Shown: in pieces, positions 51,801 through 64,000 of the stretch
Layout: every line of letters starts with the position of its first letter
Numbering within the stretch: position 1 is the first letter of the stretch
Source: Caenorhabditis remanei
Lineage: Eukaryota; Nematoda; Chromadorea; Rhabditida; Rhabditidae
Assembly: GCF_010183535.1 (NCBI RefSeq)
Contig: NC_071329.1
Span: 13,020,001-13,084,000, forward strand
DNA: 64,000 nucleotides
Direction of reading: 5' to 3'
Notes under the pieces: generated by a model
Databases searched by the model: none
The model's input: only the letters and a program-made list of their open reading frames with translations
What the model was told of the DNA's origin: nothing
Made by a program: the position numbers and the translations under genes

Positions 51801-52925
51801 AGAAATTCTGAAATTCTGATGGCCCGGCCCGTTACAAGTCTGAAAAAGAGAGGGACTTTCACTAAACAATGAAGTAAAAATTAATTCTTCGTCTCTGAAA
51901 AACTGTAACTTACAATTAAACCAAGTTATTTTACAAGCCTAAAATGAACTCAGAATCGAAGAATTTCTCAAAAACATAAAAACTAATGTGAAATGAAAGT
52001 GATAACTCATTTTAATAGTACATCTTAATATTAAAAAAAATTTTAAACTCCGTTGCATAGAAATGATCACTATCATCAGACTATTGTCAACCTTCAACTT
52101 CTCTCCAGACTGATCTTATCTTGATTTCGTCTAGACAGAATTGAAGAAACTTCTACTTACAAGACTACCATGTTCATCTCTCACATTCTTCGATCGGAAT
52201 AACTTCAAAAGTCATAGCAGCTAACTTAAGGAAATGAAAATCCAGCTACATATTTATCCAAGTGAACCTATGTTTTGTCAAGTTCTGAGGAAGAAACCAA
52301 TTTGAAGGTCCGAATGTTGTTGGAGTGAGGGGGCCAATAAGAGAGTTGACGAAATAAATGTTAGCGGAGTTGGAAGAAGAGGGCTCTGCGGCCATTAGAG
52401 ACGTCTGAAGAAAAGAGGAAATGCTCTCCGAAAGCTAAAGCAGAGAGAGCTCTCCTCACGCGTTCCACTCATTTAACTGGCTATGAATAATTCATGTTTC
52501 TACCGGATAGAGAGACACCTTACTCTATTCATGAATTGTCTAAACATGCAGAAGAAATCAAAAGAAAAAGGAAAAGAAGAAGAGGAAAGAGCCACCGACT
52601 GATTCTGAATTTTGTGGGAATGTTTTGGAGATGTTGTCGTTTCTTTCAAGTTTTGAATTCTTTTGGGAATTGACACGCAAAGAAGTGACAAATTGTGTGC
52701 ATACGCTTAAAAATGCGACAGAAGAAAAAGAGGAGGACGACGGGGCGGAAAAGTTGGGAAAAGGAGACACGAGAAGTTTATCTGATTAGAAGACGTTTTC
52801 TCAAAAGTTTCCAATAATTGGAAATCCGATTTTCTTCCCGAGGGAGCCAATGTTTTGTTTTTTGGACTTTCGGAAAAGAACTTTGAACATCGGACATAAA
52901 TCATGATAATTCTTTGGTTCAGAAC
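48841..52925. other. Long intergenic region between the CYRI gene and the Mutator-like element
   Basis: About 4 kb dominated by A/G-rich (plus-strand) low-complexity sequence. No exon, RNA gene or conserved protein fragment is supported. Open frames on the minus strand reflect polypyrimidine. A GGCCCGGCCCG block near 51825 resembles the repeat near 13905. Confidence 0.5.
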
Positions 52926-53402
52926 AGAGCTGTGCGGAATTCCTTCTTCCTTCTTCCTTCTTCCTTCTTCCGGGCATTTTTTCACTTCCTTCTTCCTTCT
53001 TCCTTCTTCCTTTTTTGAAATTTTATTCCTTCTTCCTTCTTCCTTCTTCCGTTGAAATTGTTCGACTTCCGTGTTAAAAGTTCACAAAAATTTTGTAATT
53101 TTCGACTGAATATCAGCGGAGTTTTGGTGATTTTTAATGGAATTTTGTATGCAAAACAACGCCAAAATTCGTTTTCAGAGATGACTAGAAAAAAGTTTCC
53201 TCAAATTTGTCATTTTCAAAATTAACTTCCGATTTCCCGGTTCGGAACCCAACTTCCTTCTTCCTTCTTTCTTCCTTCCTTCTTCCTTCTTCCGGGCTTT
53301 TTTCACTTCCTTCTTCCTTCTTCCTTCTTCCTTTTTGAAAATGTTATTCCTTCTTCCTTCTTCCTTCTTCCTTTTTTGAAAATTTTACTTCCGCACAGCT
53401 CT
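52926..53402. mobile_element. Non-autonomous DNA element with 10-bp target-site duplication
   Basis: The 477-bp unit starts AGAGCTGTGCGGAA and ends with the exact reverse complement TTCCGCACAGCTCT. It is flanked on both sides by GGTTCAGAAC (52916-52925 and 53403-53412), a perfect 10-bp direct repeat. Inside are arrays of CTTCCTT units in at least four blocks around a unique centre (about 53050-53240). There is no transposase. A 9-11 bp duplication is typical of Mutator-like elements. Confidence 0.85.
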
Positions 53403-53698
53403 GGTTCAGAACTAATTTGGTGAATAAACAAACAGCTGGAAATTAGAATTTTCTTTTTTTTTTGCAAAACATATTTACATTTTTTGAATGTGAAAAAAAC
53501 AAAGAACTACTGGAAATTGCTGGAAATTGCTGAGAGTTGAATTAAGAAGATATTCCAAAACTCAGAAATCATCAACTTTCAGTGAAGATTGGTCTAATTT
53601 GAATTATTTTTGATTCCTATTTGAAGGATTCCAGAGTTTTTTTCAACTTTTTGAATCTCCATGATGATTTAAAAAAATCAAAATTATATAAGAATTCA

Positions 53699-54468
53699 AC
53701 ATTACACAGTCTCCCAGACTCCGAGTAAGAACTGCAAGGAAATTTTTGATCTACCCTCATGAAACGAAAAATTTGAGAAATTAGCAGGTCTAAAACGTTC
53801 AATGTCAGGAGTAAGACAATTTCAGTTTCAGAATTATTCTGAGAGCATTATCCACCCATTCATTCCAAAAATCCTGGTTTCAGATATTATTTCAGGTCGA
53901 AAAGGCAATTTTTCATTCTGATTTCGGAAAAATCCACGGGATTTGTTCATTTCTCAACATTATCCAACGAATGATAGCTCAAATCGTGCTCCGTAGATTT
54001 TTACACATTTCTGTAGGACGGTTTTTCAATTTGCTCATTAGTTTTCTAATAAATAACAAAAAATTGAAAGAAATTCGGAATTTGATCGATTTCTCAAAAA
54101 CTAACGAGCAAATTGGAAAACCGTCCTACAGAAATGTGTACAAATCTCCGGCGAACGTTTTGAGCTATCATTCGTTGGATAATGATGAGAAATGAACAAA
54201 TCCCGTAGATTTTTCCGAAATCAGAATGAAAAATTGCCTTTTCGACCTGAAATAATATCTGAAACCAGGATTTTTTGGATTGAATGGGTGGATAATGCTC
54301 TCAGAATAATTCTGAAACTGAAATTGTCTTACTCCTGACATTGAGCTTTACGATAAAAATTAAAGTAATAACGTTTTAGACCTGCTAGTTTCTCAAATTT
54401 TTCGTTTCATGAGGGTAGATCAAAAATTTCCTTGCAGTTCTTACTCGGAGTCTGGGAGACTGTGCATT
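53699..54468. repeat. Large foldback element, about 770 bp
   Basis: Long arms (about 53699-54040 and 54085-54468) pair almost throughout. The outer ends are CACAGTCTCCCAGACTCCGA and its complement. Inner pairs include CCTACAGAAATGTGTA and CATTCGTTGGATAATG. A short insertion in the right arm (about 54342-54373) is absent from the left. No coding capacity is seen. It lies in the spacer downstream of pde-4. Confidence 0.85.
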
Positions 54469-55537
54469 ACTAAACATATTTTCTCCAGAATTGATTCCTC
54501 TTCGAACTGCAAAAGTTGGAAACCGCTGCTCGATATAATCTTGAAACCAGGCCAATCTGATATGTAGATCAAAAGAATTCTCAAGTAAAAAAGAATTTAG
54601 AATATCTTTTCTATAATTTTAAGACCTAATCTTTCGAAAATCGAAATGAAAATCTAGAACTAAACCCAAATAAAAATTCTGTCAGTTGAGAGCCCCGACA
54701 TTGGCTTTTCCCAGTTGTTCTATTTCAAATTTATGACTTTCTGATAGTTTACATATAAAAAGAAACAAATAAAATTCAAATTGTTTTATTATTATTTTCT
54801 TGAAATTACCACATTCAACGGAATCCATAGAGCTGTATAGAAATCTGAATTAAAGCGAGAAAGATGCAATGTGTACATACATATAGAAGCTGGAAGTTTG
54901 AACATTTTGAGGGGGAAAAAACTAGAAAAGGGATAACAAAATAGATGAGGAAACGGAGGGATCTAGGGGAGGTCTAAAAAATAGGGAAAAACGGTAAAAG
55001 ACTGGGAAGAGGAAGCACCGGAGAGTGCGAATACAATTCTAAAAGAGAGAGGTTGAAACCCGATAGAAAGACAAAAGCAAAAAAGAGAAAAAAGGAAAAA
55101 GAAAATTTGATTGAGGAGGGGAGGAAAAGGGCAGGAAATAATGGTTGAATCTAACAGAAGTCCTTCGACAGAAGTTGTTCATTTTGGCAAGTTTCAGTCT
55201 CAGTTCATAAAGCATTTTTGATGGTTTTTTTTGGTTTGAGATGATTCTGTAGTTGGAACGGGATGAGGGATAAATAGAGGATGGAAATACAAGAGATTTG
55301 GGGAGGGGGAGTGACTAGAAGAGTTTCTTTGGGATGGGGATGGGGAAAGAGAGAATTGACGAATAAAAACGAATCGACTATAAGCGGCACCCGCTCTCAT
55401 TTATGTTTTGTATGAGTGTTCTGTGTGTGTTTGTGTGTATACAATTAATCTCCTAGCACATCATCATCTCATCATCATCATTTGAAAAAGACACGTATTG
55501 AGTTCATTTTGGTCCTGTTTTTTCATTTCTCGTGGTG
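54469..55537. other. pde-4 downstream spacer/3' UTR
   Basis: No supported exon. It holds A/G-rich plus-strand sequence. The pde-4 stop is at 55540-55538 and its 3' UTR should extend leftward into this stretch. Confidence 0.45.
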
Positions 55538-58500
55538 CTATTTGTGCTCGTCTTCTTCTGTTGCGGTACGTGCTGTTTCCGGTTCTTCAGGTATTCGGGA
55601 TTGATACCATTCTCGATTTTCTTCCAGTTGATCCAGGATGTTCTGAGCGTCAGGATAGACAAGATCAGCCCATGTTTCGTAGAGAGGGTGGACGATGTAG
55701 TCGATAAATCCGACCTAGAAAATATTGAAATATGATGATATATTGTTCCAATTTTCGTTTTAAAACAATCCCAGCAGCAGTCAGAAAAGGCTACTTCCCA
55801 ATTTTTCAAACAGGATAACTAACAATGTAGGGCTTTATTTTATTCCAATTTCTGCTTAAAAGCAATTCCAGTACTTTTCTTCCCAATTTTTCCAACTGGA
55901 TAACCACCAACTCACTTGTGATTTCTCAATCGTCACATTTCCACGATCACACATTGGTGAAATCTCGAGTCCAAGTTCTTTTTCCTTATCTCCCTGCCTC
56001 CAATACTCTTCCATTATCCTCTGATTCCATTGCTGATACAATTCGATTGGCTTAGTTGGATTTGAGAGATCAGCCAGATGAATCATCGATTGTAACACCT
56101 ACAAATGATGACACATGAATGAATAAATAAATTCAAAACACGGTGGAGCGCGTGGGAAGGGATAAAAAGTAATTTGTTGCAAACCTGAATTTTGTCGTTG
56201 TACTTGTCCAGCACGATTACATTGTTTCCGGCAACCTTCTTCGCCTCGACCATTGTTTTCAAGTCAGCAAGAAGTGACATGTGTTTCGACATATCAGTGG
56301 CCAGCACCTAAAAAAATAAATAAATAAATTGAAAAGTTCCAAAAAAGTTTCAATAAAATGGACCCGTCATTTCCGTTGCCTTCTACAGTTCTACACGTGA
56401 TCCGTTACTCATGACTAATCGAAATTAGAGAAAAAAGTGGAAAGAAGAGACCGTATGGTGTTGTCACTTTTCAAATAAACACACGAAGAAGGAGACTTCT
56501 AATTTTCCCCTAATTTAATGTGACACTTCCGGTCCAACATCATCATCTTTCTCATATCAATTGGCTTACCATATCAATCACTATTTTTCGGAATTGCAAA
56601 CGTTGTTTTCTGGATAAATTTGCAAGGAAATCGCAGTTGGAATCTTGCAAAAGTTTGAACGCAACCGCCAGATGGTGCTGCTCCAAAACACTTTCATCGT
56701 TGTACATGATGGCTAATTCGTTGTCTGAAAAAACAATTAATTAATAAGAGAAACGTGTGATTTATATACTTACTGGAGTTAATCAAGTACTGATTCGTGA
56801 ATCCCGGATGATCGACGTCATGGATTGCACCAGCAAAGATTGCTGCCAACACTTCCAAATCCGAGAATACTTCCTATAATTATATAAAATGAGTTTCAAT
56901 GTCAAAACCAAGAATAAAAACTTACAGTAAGAACAGGAGACATGAGCAACACGTGCATCGATTGAGCCACATCGGCTGCGTGAATGAAATTGTGATAATG
57001 GTTATTTCGATAGTGATGTTCCAGATTGAGCAAGTAGGTGACCAGAGTAGACGGATGAATTTCAAAAGTTTTGAAGAGATTACGTTGACGGAGCAGTGTG
57101 AAAGTGATGACTGTCAGCGAGTGATTCTTGGAGAGCTCGTCAATTTTGAAGACGTCGGGTCCCCAGTCGTCGAGTCGTTGCATGTGAACAGCAATCTCTC
57201 GTGCACAATTCACTCCGTATTCAGGTAATTGACCATCGTGAGACGGAGCACGAAGTTTTCGAACTCCTGAGATCTTATTCATGGCGGCTGTTTGGGCTTT
57301 CTTCAGAATTGAGAGCGTCATTGGACCAGATGTTGAAGGGCCTTGTACCTAGAAGATTAATGAACATTAGTGAGAGAAAACATGACGATGTTCTATATTC
57401 GTTTGTCTATTTCTCTCTGTAACATCTTAAACATGTGGGTGATCTTTAAAATAAATGGATCGTTTACTACTCATGTACAAATAAAATTTATTTGTTTACT
57501 ACTATTACCATGTATCGTAAAATCAGATTTTGTAGAAAATCCGAACAGTTAAAGACGTTGTGAATAGAAATCATTGAGGAAGTGCCAGACAGTTTTCTTT
57601 TCTCTTTTTTTAATTCTTCAAAAATCGGGGACCGAATAAAAAGTGTAAAGTAAGTAGCCAGTCGAGAAGCAAAATAGATAACTAAAGTGACCAGAAGAAG
57701 AAAAAGAAGAAAACGCTCTGTTCTGATCGGGACGTGACATTTCGAGAAGCCGGGGGATGGCGACCATGATATTTGATAAAAGGTATCTACTTTTTTTCAA
57801 GAAATGATCAAAGCCCAAAAATATGAAAATACAGTACCTTGTGCATTGAAATAATCGAATTATTATTTCCATCTTCTTCGTCTTCCGAATACATTCTCTT
57901 TTTTGCTGTTTCAGTTTTGGGACAAAAAGTGTCAAAAGTAGTACGAAATATGAGCGTGTGGGGATGTACTCATTGTGTGTGTCGCTTCCATTTTTTGAAG
58001 AATACAATCTTCTTTCAAGCCCGCCCCCGACAGGTTCTTACCACACACACACTAGAGAGAGAGTGAGACATCATAGACATCACAGTCAGTTTTTTGTTTT
58101 GTTTTTATTTCATTTCACACAAATCGCCAAAACACACCTCTGTGGGCACTTCGATCTCGATCGACGGTTCATCCTCTTCCTTGTCCATGTAGGTGGTGAT
58201 CAGAAATTTGGAGACTTGTGTTCCGGACTTTGACGATTCGGCGAAATGCGACAACTCCTTGTTGAGCATCTTGCGGAACTGCAAAAACCGACATTGTATT
58301 TAATATATCATGTGTTATCATTGCGTGGCGCGAGAGAGAGAGAGAGAGATGCTAATTAGTTGAAAAGTTCCCTCCTCTCTTTTTGCCCCAGTGTCATTAT
58401 TTAACCCCGCCTCCAGAGTTAGTGGAGGCCATGTTTAAAAATCGAGAGAGAAAAAGAGACTTCATCTCTCTGCGTCTCAATTCAGAAGACGTCCAATCAA

Positions 58501-61500
58501 CCTGTTCTCTCATTTCTCTTTTCCTATCTCTCTCTCTTCCCCTATCACCACCATAAAGTATATAACAAATAATGACACCATCAATCTCTACAGCATCAAT
58601 CACCGGAAGTCGCGCTTGCAAACCGCTACTAGAAGCCGAAGCACTCTCTGTCTTCAGAATCTCTCTTCCTCTCTTATCATACAAGATGTGCGCAGGTCCT
58701 CCTCGGGGGCGACAATTAGACGGTATCAATGGAAAAGGGAGAGAGAGAGAGACGCAGAATCGAAGAGATATTGGGATCCCACAGAATCAGAATACATCGA
58801 GTGCAACAAATCTTTTTGTAATTGATGAGATTGGCGCCTTGTCGCTAAAACCGAACACTTGTTTGCTTCTGACCTTATTTAATTGGACCCGCGCACACAG
58901 CCGGAAATGAGTTCTGATTCTTGTCCCATGACGTGATGATTTTCTCGTTTTGAAACCCTCTTGGCGCCGTGCCAAGTGTACTTTTGTGTTGATCACACAT
59001 CGGTTACGGTAGACAGACTGGATCCATTCCTTATTCCCTCCCATCAACACATTTTATGAGGGTGGTCAAACATGGGGGAGGGTAAGAAATGATATCAGTT
59101 ACCGTAACCCATGTGTGTGTTAGTCTTTTCTTTTTTAGCTCTTTTTTTCATTTCCTTTTTCTTTTTTCTCAGAAAGAAGAAAAGACAAGTGCCATCTCGT
59201 GGATTGAGTTAGGCGTATCTCCTCTTTTCTCTTCATGAACCTCCCTTCCGATGACATTGCTCGGATTGAATTTGAATTCAGCTTGTCGACAACGACGACA
59301 ACTCAAAAGGGGCACAGATGGGACCGAAAAAGAACCGAAAAGAAGAGAAAAGCGCCGCCTTCAGAATCGCCAAAAGCTTCAAACTCTCACCTTACTGCTC
59401 GCCATTTCAGACACAGATCGATGCGTTTGAATCGTCTCCAGCTGGTCGAGACACCAATCGAGTTCTTCTGAAAATTGAAGATTGAAAAAGTCTTGTGATT
59501 CAATTCGGTTTGAATAGATTTTCTGTATTTCTAGATCACAAAAACGAAGAGGAAGAACCGTCATGCGTGAAAACTTAATGGCGCCAGAAGAAATAGTTTC
59601 CGGTAATAGCTTCGGGAACAGAATCAGACAAGAAAACAGTCATAAGGCTTATCAAATCTCTGAACTATCTCTAGTTTGATCTTCTCTCCATTTTTTTGTA
59701 TTTGATTCAGAAGACGTTCTTCTTTTCTTCTTCTTCTTTCTTACCGAGTGTGTCATGCGCACATTGCACAACATCGTCTGGAAGTGGAGTATTGTGCAAC
59801 GGCGGTCTTTTCGTACTTCGATTCGCGTGTCGACTGTCGTCGCTATTCTGAAATTTGAGAATTCACTTTTCCCCCGTCTTCTTCTCATCCATGTTCAAAT
59901 CCACGTGATACTTTTCTTCTTCTCCTTTCCTCAGAAAAAAAAGAAGAAAAAACGTTTCCCATTGTTCTAGAGTGTCCGTAAAGGGTCCCCCCACTGCTAT
60001 TTACATATGTACATACACAGGGGGGCTTTGCTGGTATTTCTTCTTATACGAGGAAAACCTTTTTCCGAAAAAAAGAAACTCTTTTTTGTCATGACTTTCT
60101 TCTTTTTTCCCTAACTCTAAATTGCTCATCTGATGCTCCAGAAGAAAATTCTCAAATTTCTCCAACTCAAAACCTCATTTTTCTCTCTCAATCTTTTCTT
60201 TGATTTCTGCACTAACAAGGTTAAGTGGGCGGTCATCAGACAAATTGTTCAATTTTAAAAGACTACTTGTCGAATCAAAAATCACGTCTAACAATGGAGA
60301 GAATTCTTTAAACATTCTCTGGTGGAGCCCGCCGCCCTGCAGAGCCAACAACTTGTTGTCTTTTCAGTTTTCCCCTCAAATTTTGCAAAGTAGTCAAAAT
60401 AACATGAAATATAGTGTCCTTTGGGAATTGGGTTATATTGCTCATGAAAAAAGAAAAGGCGGATTTTGTTATTGAAGGAAGGGAAACAGGGAGAAGAAAA
60501 AATGAGATGGAGTGAGAAATAACCAAGAGAAAGGAAGTATTCCATCTATAGAAATTGTCTTCCTGTTTCTCATTTTTCTCATTTTTCTTTCTTTTTTCGG
60601 ATTCCAGATATGGATTGGATGTTTGATGCCTACCTGGATGTTGGATATCGAAATCAGATTGGATCGAACGTTTCGAAGACTTGCCAATAGCTGAGCAAAC
60701 GGGGTCACAATCAGGTCGTCGCCGTGTCTGAAATTATATTTTTACAATATTCTGAATTCTGAATCTGGAAATTTTCGATGTCTTTGTATATATATTTTTT
60801 TCAGCTTTTTTCAACAAAACCACGGTTGTTTTTTAATTTGACTTTTTCGTTTTTCTGCTTATTTTTCTTTTTTCTAATTACGCGTAATACCATGAACCAT
60901 GCTTCAAAGCAAAAAAAACATAAACGAATCGGATGACTAGTCGAGTCAAAGAGAAAAAGAAGAAGAGCCTTCTGAGCTATCGTAAATACATATAGATGAC
61001 TACTAATCTACCCTCATCTATTTTGTTGATGACTTTTCGTCTCGTTTTTCGATTTCGAAAACACAAAAACTCATATACTTCACAGAGAGAAACATGCAAC
61101 AAGTCAACTGAAGAAGAAGTTATTGGATGCTCACCGAAACGTGAATCCGGACTCTCCGAATTTTCGACGGACGCTCCGGTTGTTATTGTTATTCAGAGAA
61201 ATTGACATATTTTAAAGTCTACAGATTTATAGGTCAGAGAATTTGGGGTGGATGGGGAAAAGTAGAAGAAAAAGGACTGAATGAAGAGCAAGACAACGTC
61301 TAGGCTCAGCTGCTGCAGCCGGGGCACCGCCCCTCTCATAGGCTCCGCCCCTTTTCGGTTTGTCATTTTCTTCTTCCATGGAGAAAAAGTGTTGGAATGA
61401 GAAGAAAAGAGGCAGGAGAAGACGAAGGGACCACCACTTGTTAGTCTCTTACTCAAAAAAAAAAGTAACTTTCTTTGCGTTTTCAGAAGTAAAAAAAATA

Positions 61501-64000
61501 TGACAGAGAAGAGAAAATGATTGATGTGAAAGGTCGGTAAGTAGACAAAATAAGCTCTCCCAGTGTGTCAGCCAATTTTCTTTTTCTTTTCAGCAAAAAT
61601 AATTCTTTTTTCGAGCTCTTTGACTTCCCGAACTCTTCCGGGAACAGGTATTATGGGTGAATGAGTTCGGAAAAGTTCAGAATAAAAAATGCATTTTCCG
61701 TGGAAAAACGACATGTGATTTTTCAATTTTTCACTTTTTCAATTTGGCGCATTTTTCTTTTTTCTTCTTCTCAGAATCAACGACGACTACAGCAGCGTCT
61801 CATATGACTTTTCTGAAACCCATTACCAGGTGATCAAGAAAGTGAAAGAGACTGATTTCTTATTTGAAATGAGCCAGAAAAAAGAAATGGAAGAGATAGA
61901 GACGAGAGGTTTAGACACCCTGAGAGACAAGAATGAAGAAGAGCACAAACCTTCTGGACGGTCTTCTAGAAGTAGAAGAAGGCGTCAGATATTCTGAGTT
62001 AGGAGCCAGATTTTGAATGATGAACGAGAGAGTAGTGAGTATTTTTGAAAATAATGAATATTTAGAGTCGGAAGAAGGAGGTGTGAAACCCTGAGAGGTG
62101 TGAAATCAGCAATCCGAATACACACGACAACGACCCCCCGCGCCTCCCCCCTCCCCTTGAAAAGACTCTGAGGAACAGAGATGAAGAGAAGAGAGAGAGA
62201 GAAACGGCGACGACTGTATTTGTTTGTTGGTTTGCCCTCAATCGAAATGCAAGAAACGGTTGGAGCGAGATTTCTTTTATGTGCGAAAGTGTATGTCACC
62301 GATTCGGGAAGAGGGGGGAGAGCTCGTCGATGATGATGATGATGATGACGACCTCTGACCCCGCCCTCTTTCTCTTTCACTTTCCTATTCTCCTCGAATC
62401 ATCCTTTATTTGGCGCTCGGCCACAAAAGTACGGAGCGAAGCGACGAGGAGCGCAATTGGTTTGAGGCGAAGGAAAACGGGGGGAGCGAGCGCCTGTGCG
62501 CGGCGCGGTACGTGAAATTGTCTGTATACACACGCACGCCACACATGAGGCACACGCACCAGCAAACATACGACGCTACGTCACACGGGGCATACACATA
62601 CAGAAGGGATCCAACAATCAACTGCTCGACCAGCAACACCTGAGGTCGCGAACCGGCGGGAGGAGCAGAGCATCCGAACTATCTGTTCGAATGGTTGATG
62701 CTCCTGGAGATGGGAGCACACAAAGTGGGAATATTTAGATAAGAAAAGATGAGGGGGTCAACCAGATCAGAGTTTGAAGTTGAATGGGTTATCAGGGTCA
62801 CTAGCAATCGAACATTTCAAAACTACGAAAATTTGAGCGTTTTTGGCCGATTTTTATCCGTGTTTTCAGTTATTTTCCGTCAATTTGGCTGATTTTTCGA
62901 ATACAAATTGCGGAAAATTGACAAAAATTGTAAAAATGTGTGATTTTTAGCGATTTTTCCGTAAAAAACCTCTAAAAACGATCAAAAACTACTACACGAC
63001 GATCTGCTCACTGGATCGCACTTTAAAATAATTTTCTCTCTTCCAGGTGCTTCTAACACTCCAAGAATGTCTCAAAAAGCTAATTTAGAATTCTAGAATT
63101 CCATACAGATTTAGAATCTTGGAAATCTCTTCAGAGCTAAAAACATGACACAAATTCTGAAGAGTCTAGAACTGTCAAACATCCAAATTTCTTTTCAGAA
63201 GAACGTACTCATTCAGGTATCAGACCGGAAGTCAGAAGTTGAAAAATACAGTTTTTGAAATTCCAGTTTCCAAATTCAAGACGACGTATCTCGTGTCTCA
63301 ACTTTGGCGAACTGAATTTTCAGTCACATTTCACATAAAATTTTCAGGTGGCAGTTTTTCTAATTGCACCTGCTTTGAATCTCCTACGTTTCAAGTTTTA
63401 GGAATTCTCATTTCTTTGAGCCTCTAGCTGACACCGAAATTGTAGTCATATTGAAATACCGTACTCTAGTCTATCTACGTCAAAACTTCTGAATCTTATG
63501 ACAAAAACCTGTACCAGTTTTTAGACCGGAAGTCATCGTACTCTTGAAAGTTGTTTCTTTTCCATCAAAATCATGTGAATAGTAGTTTCAGACAATCTCA
63601 AAAGAAAACGAGGAGGTCAAATCAATTGATCACTTATAAGGATTCAATGAAATATCAGAAAATATTTATGAGCTCAAAGAAACTTCGTGGAAAACTGGGA
63701 ATATTTATAGTCTCATCTGAAATGGCACATCCCAAATGTGTTTTTGTCGCAATTAGCTGTGAATGAATGCTTTCAAACAAGAAGAAGACTGGGCACTAAT
63801 GCGTGTGAACTCACTGACGATTTGTGCGTGCTCGTAGAAAAAGACTTTTGAAAGATCCAAAGCAAGAAGGTGTATCTGAAGGATGCCTCTGACTACGACG
63901 ATGTTGCATTTCACATGATGGCGATGGATGGATGACAGAAGAAGATCCAATTGAAGAAGACATTGGATAAGGAATATGGAGAAGAAGAGGATTGAAAAGT
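55538..64000 (-). CDS. pde-4: PDE-4, cAMP-specific phosphodiesterase (5' end beyond window)
   Basis: Exons, 5' to 3': 64000-63815 (partial), 60727-60634, 59847-59745, 59467-59391, 58278-58138, 57348-56926, 56873-56774, 56724-56570, 56307-56185, 56098-55916, 55714-55538. Regulatory UCR1 is [23 protein letters not shown] in two overlapping stretches; UCR2 is [20 protein letters not shown] and [19 protein letters not shown]. The catalytic domain has [53 protein letters not shown] and the Gln-bearing [19 protein letters not shown]; metal-binding His/Asp are intact. It hydrolyses cAMP to AMP and so limits PKA signalling. The first exon shown is open to the window edge, has an in-frame ATG at 63963 (574 residues from there) and ends in phase 2, as the UCR1 exon needs. 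Two other candidate starts are listed separately. Confidence 0.92.
57838..57894 (-). other. Candidate first exon of a short pde-4 isoform
   Basis: It encodes [19 protein letters not shown] and ends in AAG|GTACTG, phase 0, matching the catalytic exon that begins at 57348. It would give a form lacking UCR1 and UCR2, as in short mammalian PDE4s. It could also be an internal cassette, since AAAAAG just upstream is a weak acceptor. Confidence 0.5.
61135..61208 (-). other. Candidate alternative first exon of pde-4
   Basis: It encodes [18 protein letters not shown] followed by ESGFTFR, ends CG|GTGAGC in phase 2 and joins the UCR1 exon at 60727 to read [14 protein letters not shown]. This gives a 549-residue isoform with complete UCR1 and UCR2. 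Confidence 0.65.
61209..63814. other. pde-4 large 5' intron / internal promoter region
   Basis: About 2.6 kb between the two distal first exons. A CpG-rich stretch at 62400-62700 stands out and might be a promoter for the 61208 isoform. No other exon is supported; open frames at 62279-62738 on both strands follow that base composition. A 13-bp direct repeat (AGACCGGAAGTCA) occurs at 63222 and 63523. Confidence 0.45.

Noticed and set aside
62279..62738. Overlapping open frames on both strands in a CpG-rich stretch
   Set aside because: Composition explains them. No splice sites lead to pde-4 exons in the right phase.
63753..63950. 65-codon minus-strand frame beginning [12 protein letters not shown]
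   Set aside because: The overlapping frame that ends at the donor 63815 fits the pde-4 splice phase; this one has no donor.

Overview
The window is nuclear DNA of a Caenorhabditis nematode. Introns are mostly 45-60 nt with gtaagt-type donors and TTTTCAG acceptors, genes are closely packed on both strands, AATAAA signals follow most stops, and the proteins match known C. elegans families. Gene content (MKS-3, SYD-1, NPP-21/TPR, CDC-42, CYRI, PDE-4) corresponds to genes of C. elegans chromosome II. The species cannot be fixed from sequence alone. All gene models were built by hand from splice signals and reading-frame continuity. They have not been tested against transcripts.

Layout: (1) 1804-9949, plus strand: a small EGF-repeat type I membrane protein, two tandem paralogues of an unrecognised secreted family with operon-like spacing, and a cysteine-rich surface protein with a GPI-like tail. 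(2) 13319-9982, minus strand: the transition-zone protein MKS-3 (meckelin), with a consensus-matching X-box about 60 nt upstream of its start. (3) 16577-24453, plus: synaptic scaffold SYD-1 (PDZ, C2, RhoGAP-like). (4) 25654-33778, plus: nuclear-basket nucleoporin NPP-21/TPR, with a secreted Thr/Pro-rich gene nested antisense in one intron. (5) 34188-38303, plus: two tandem class-2 lipases. (6) 40378-38746 minus and 40350-41272 plus: a Cys/His zinc-finger-like protein and a one-Ig secreted protein whose 5' coding ends overlap head to head. (7) 43419-44340, plus: CDC-42. (8) 48568-45361, minus: a CYRI (FAM49) orthologue. (9) 64000-55538, minus: cAMP phosphodiesterase PDE-4 with at least three candidate first exons; the longest runs off the window edge.

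Mobile and repetitive DNA is frequent. There are five imperfect foldback elements, a 477-bp element with 14-bp inverted ends and a perfect 10-bp target-site duplication (Mutator-like), and a dispersed repeat carrying tRNA-type A and B boxes (SINE-like) in both lipase genes. There are also GGCCCG-rich repeats and a cluster of TTCTAGAA palindromes upstream of cdc-42.

Functionally, SYD-1, CDC-42 and CYRI all belong to Rho-family/actin control, PDE-4 ends cAMP signals, and MKS-3 builds cilia. Nothing in the sequence shows that these neighbours are co-regulated. The most novel items are the unrecognised tandem secreted family, the overlapping divergent start codons, the CYRI 5' exon whose start codon lies in a foldback terminus, the lipase with no recognisable acceptor at a conserved junction, and the tRNA-derived repeat.
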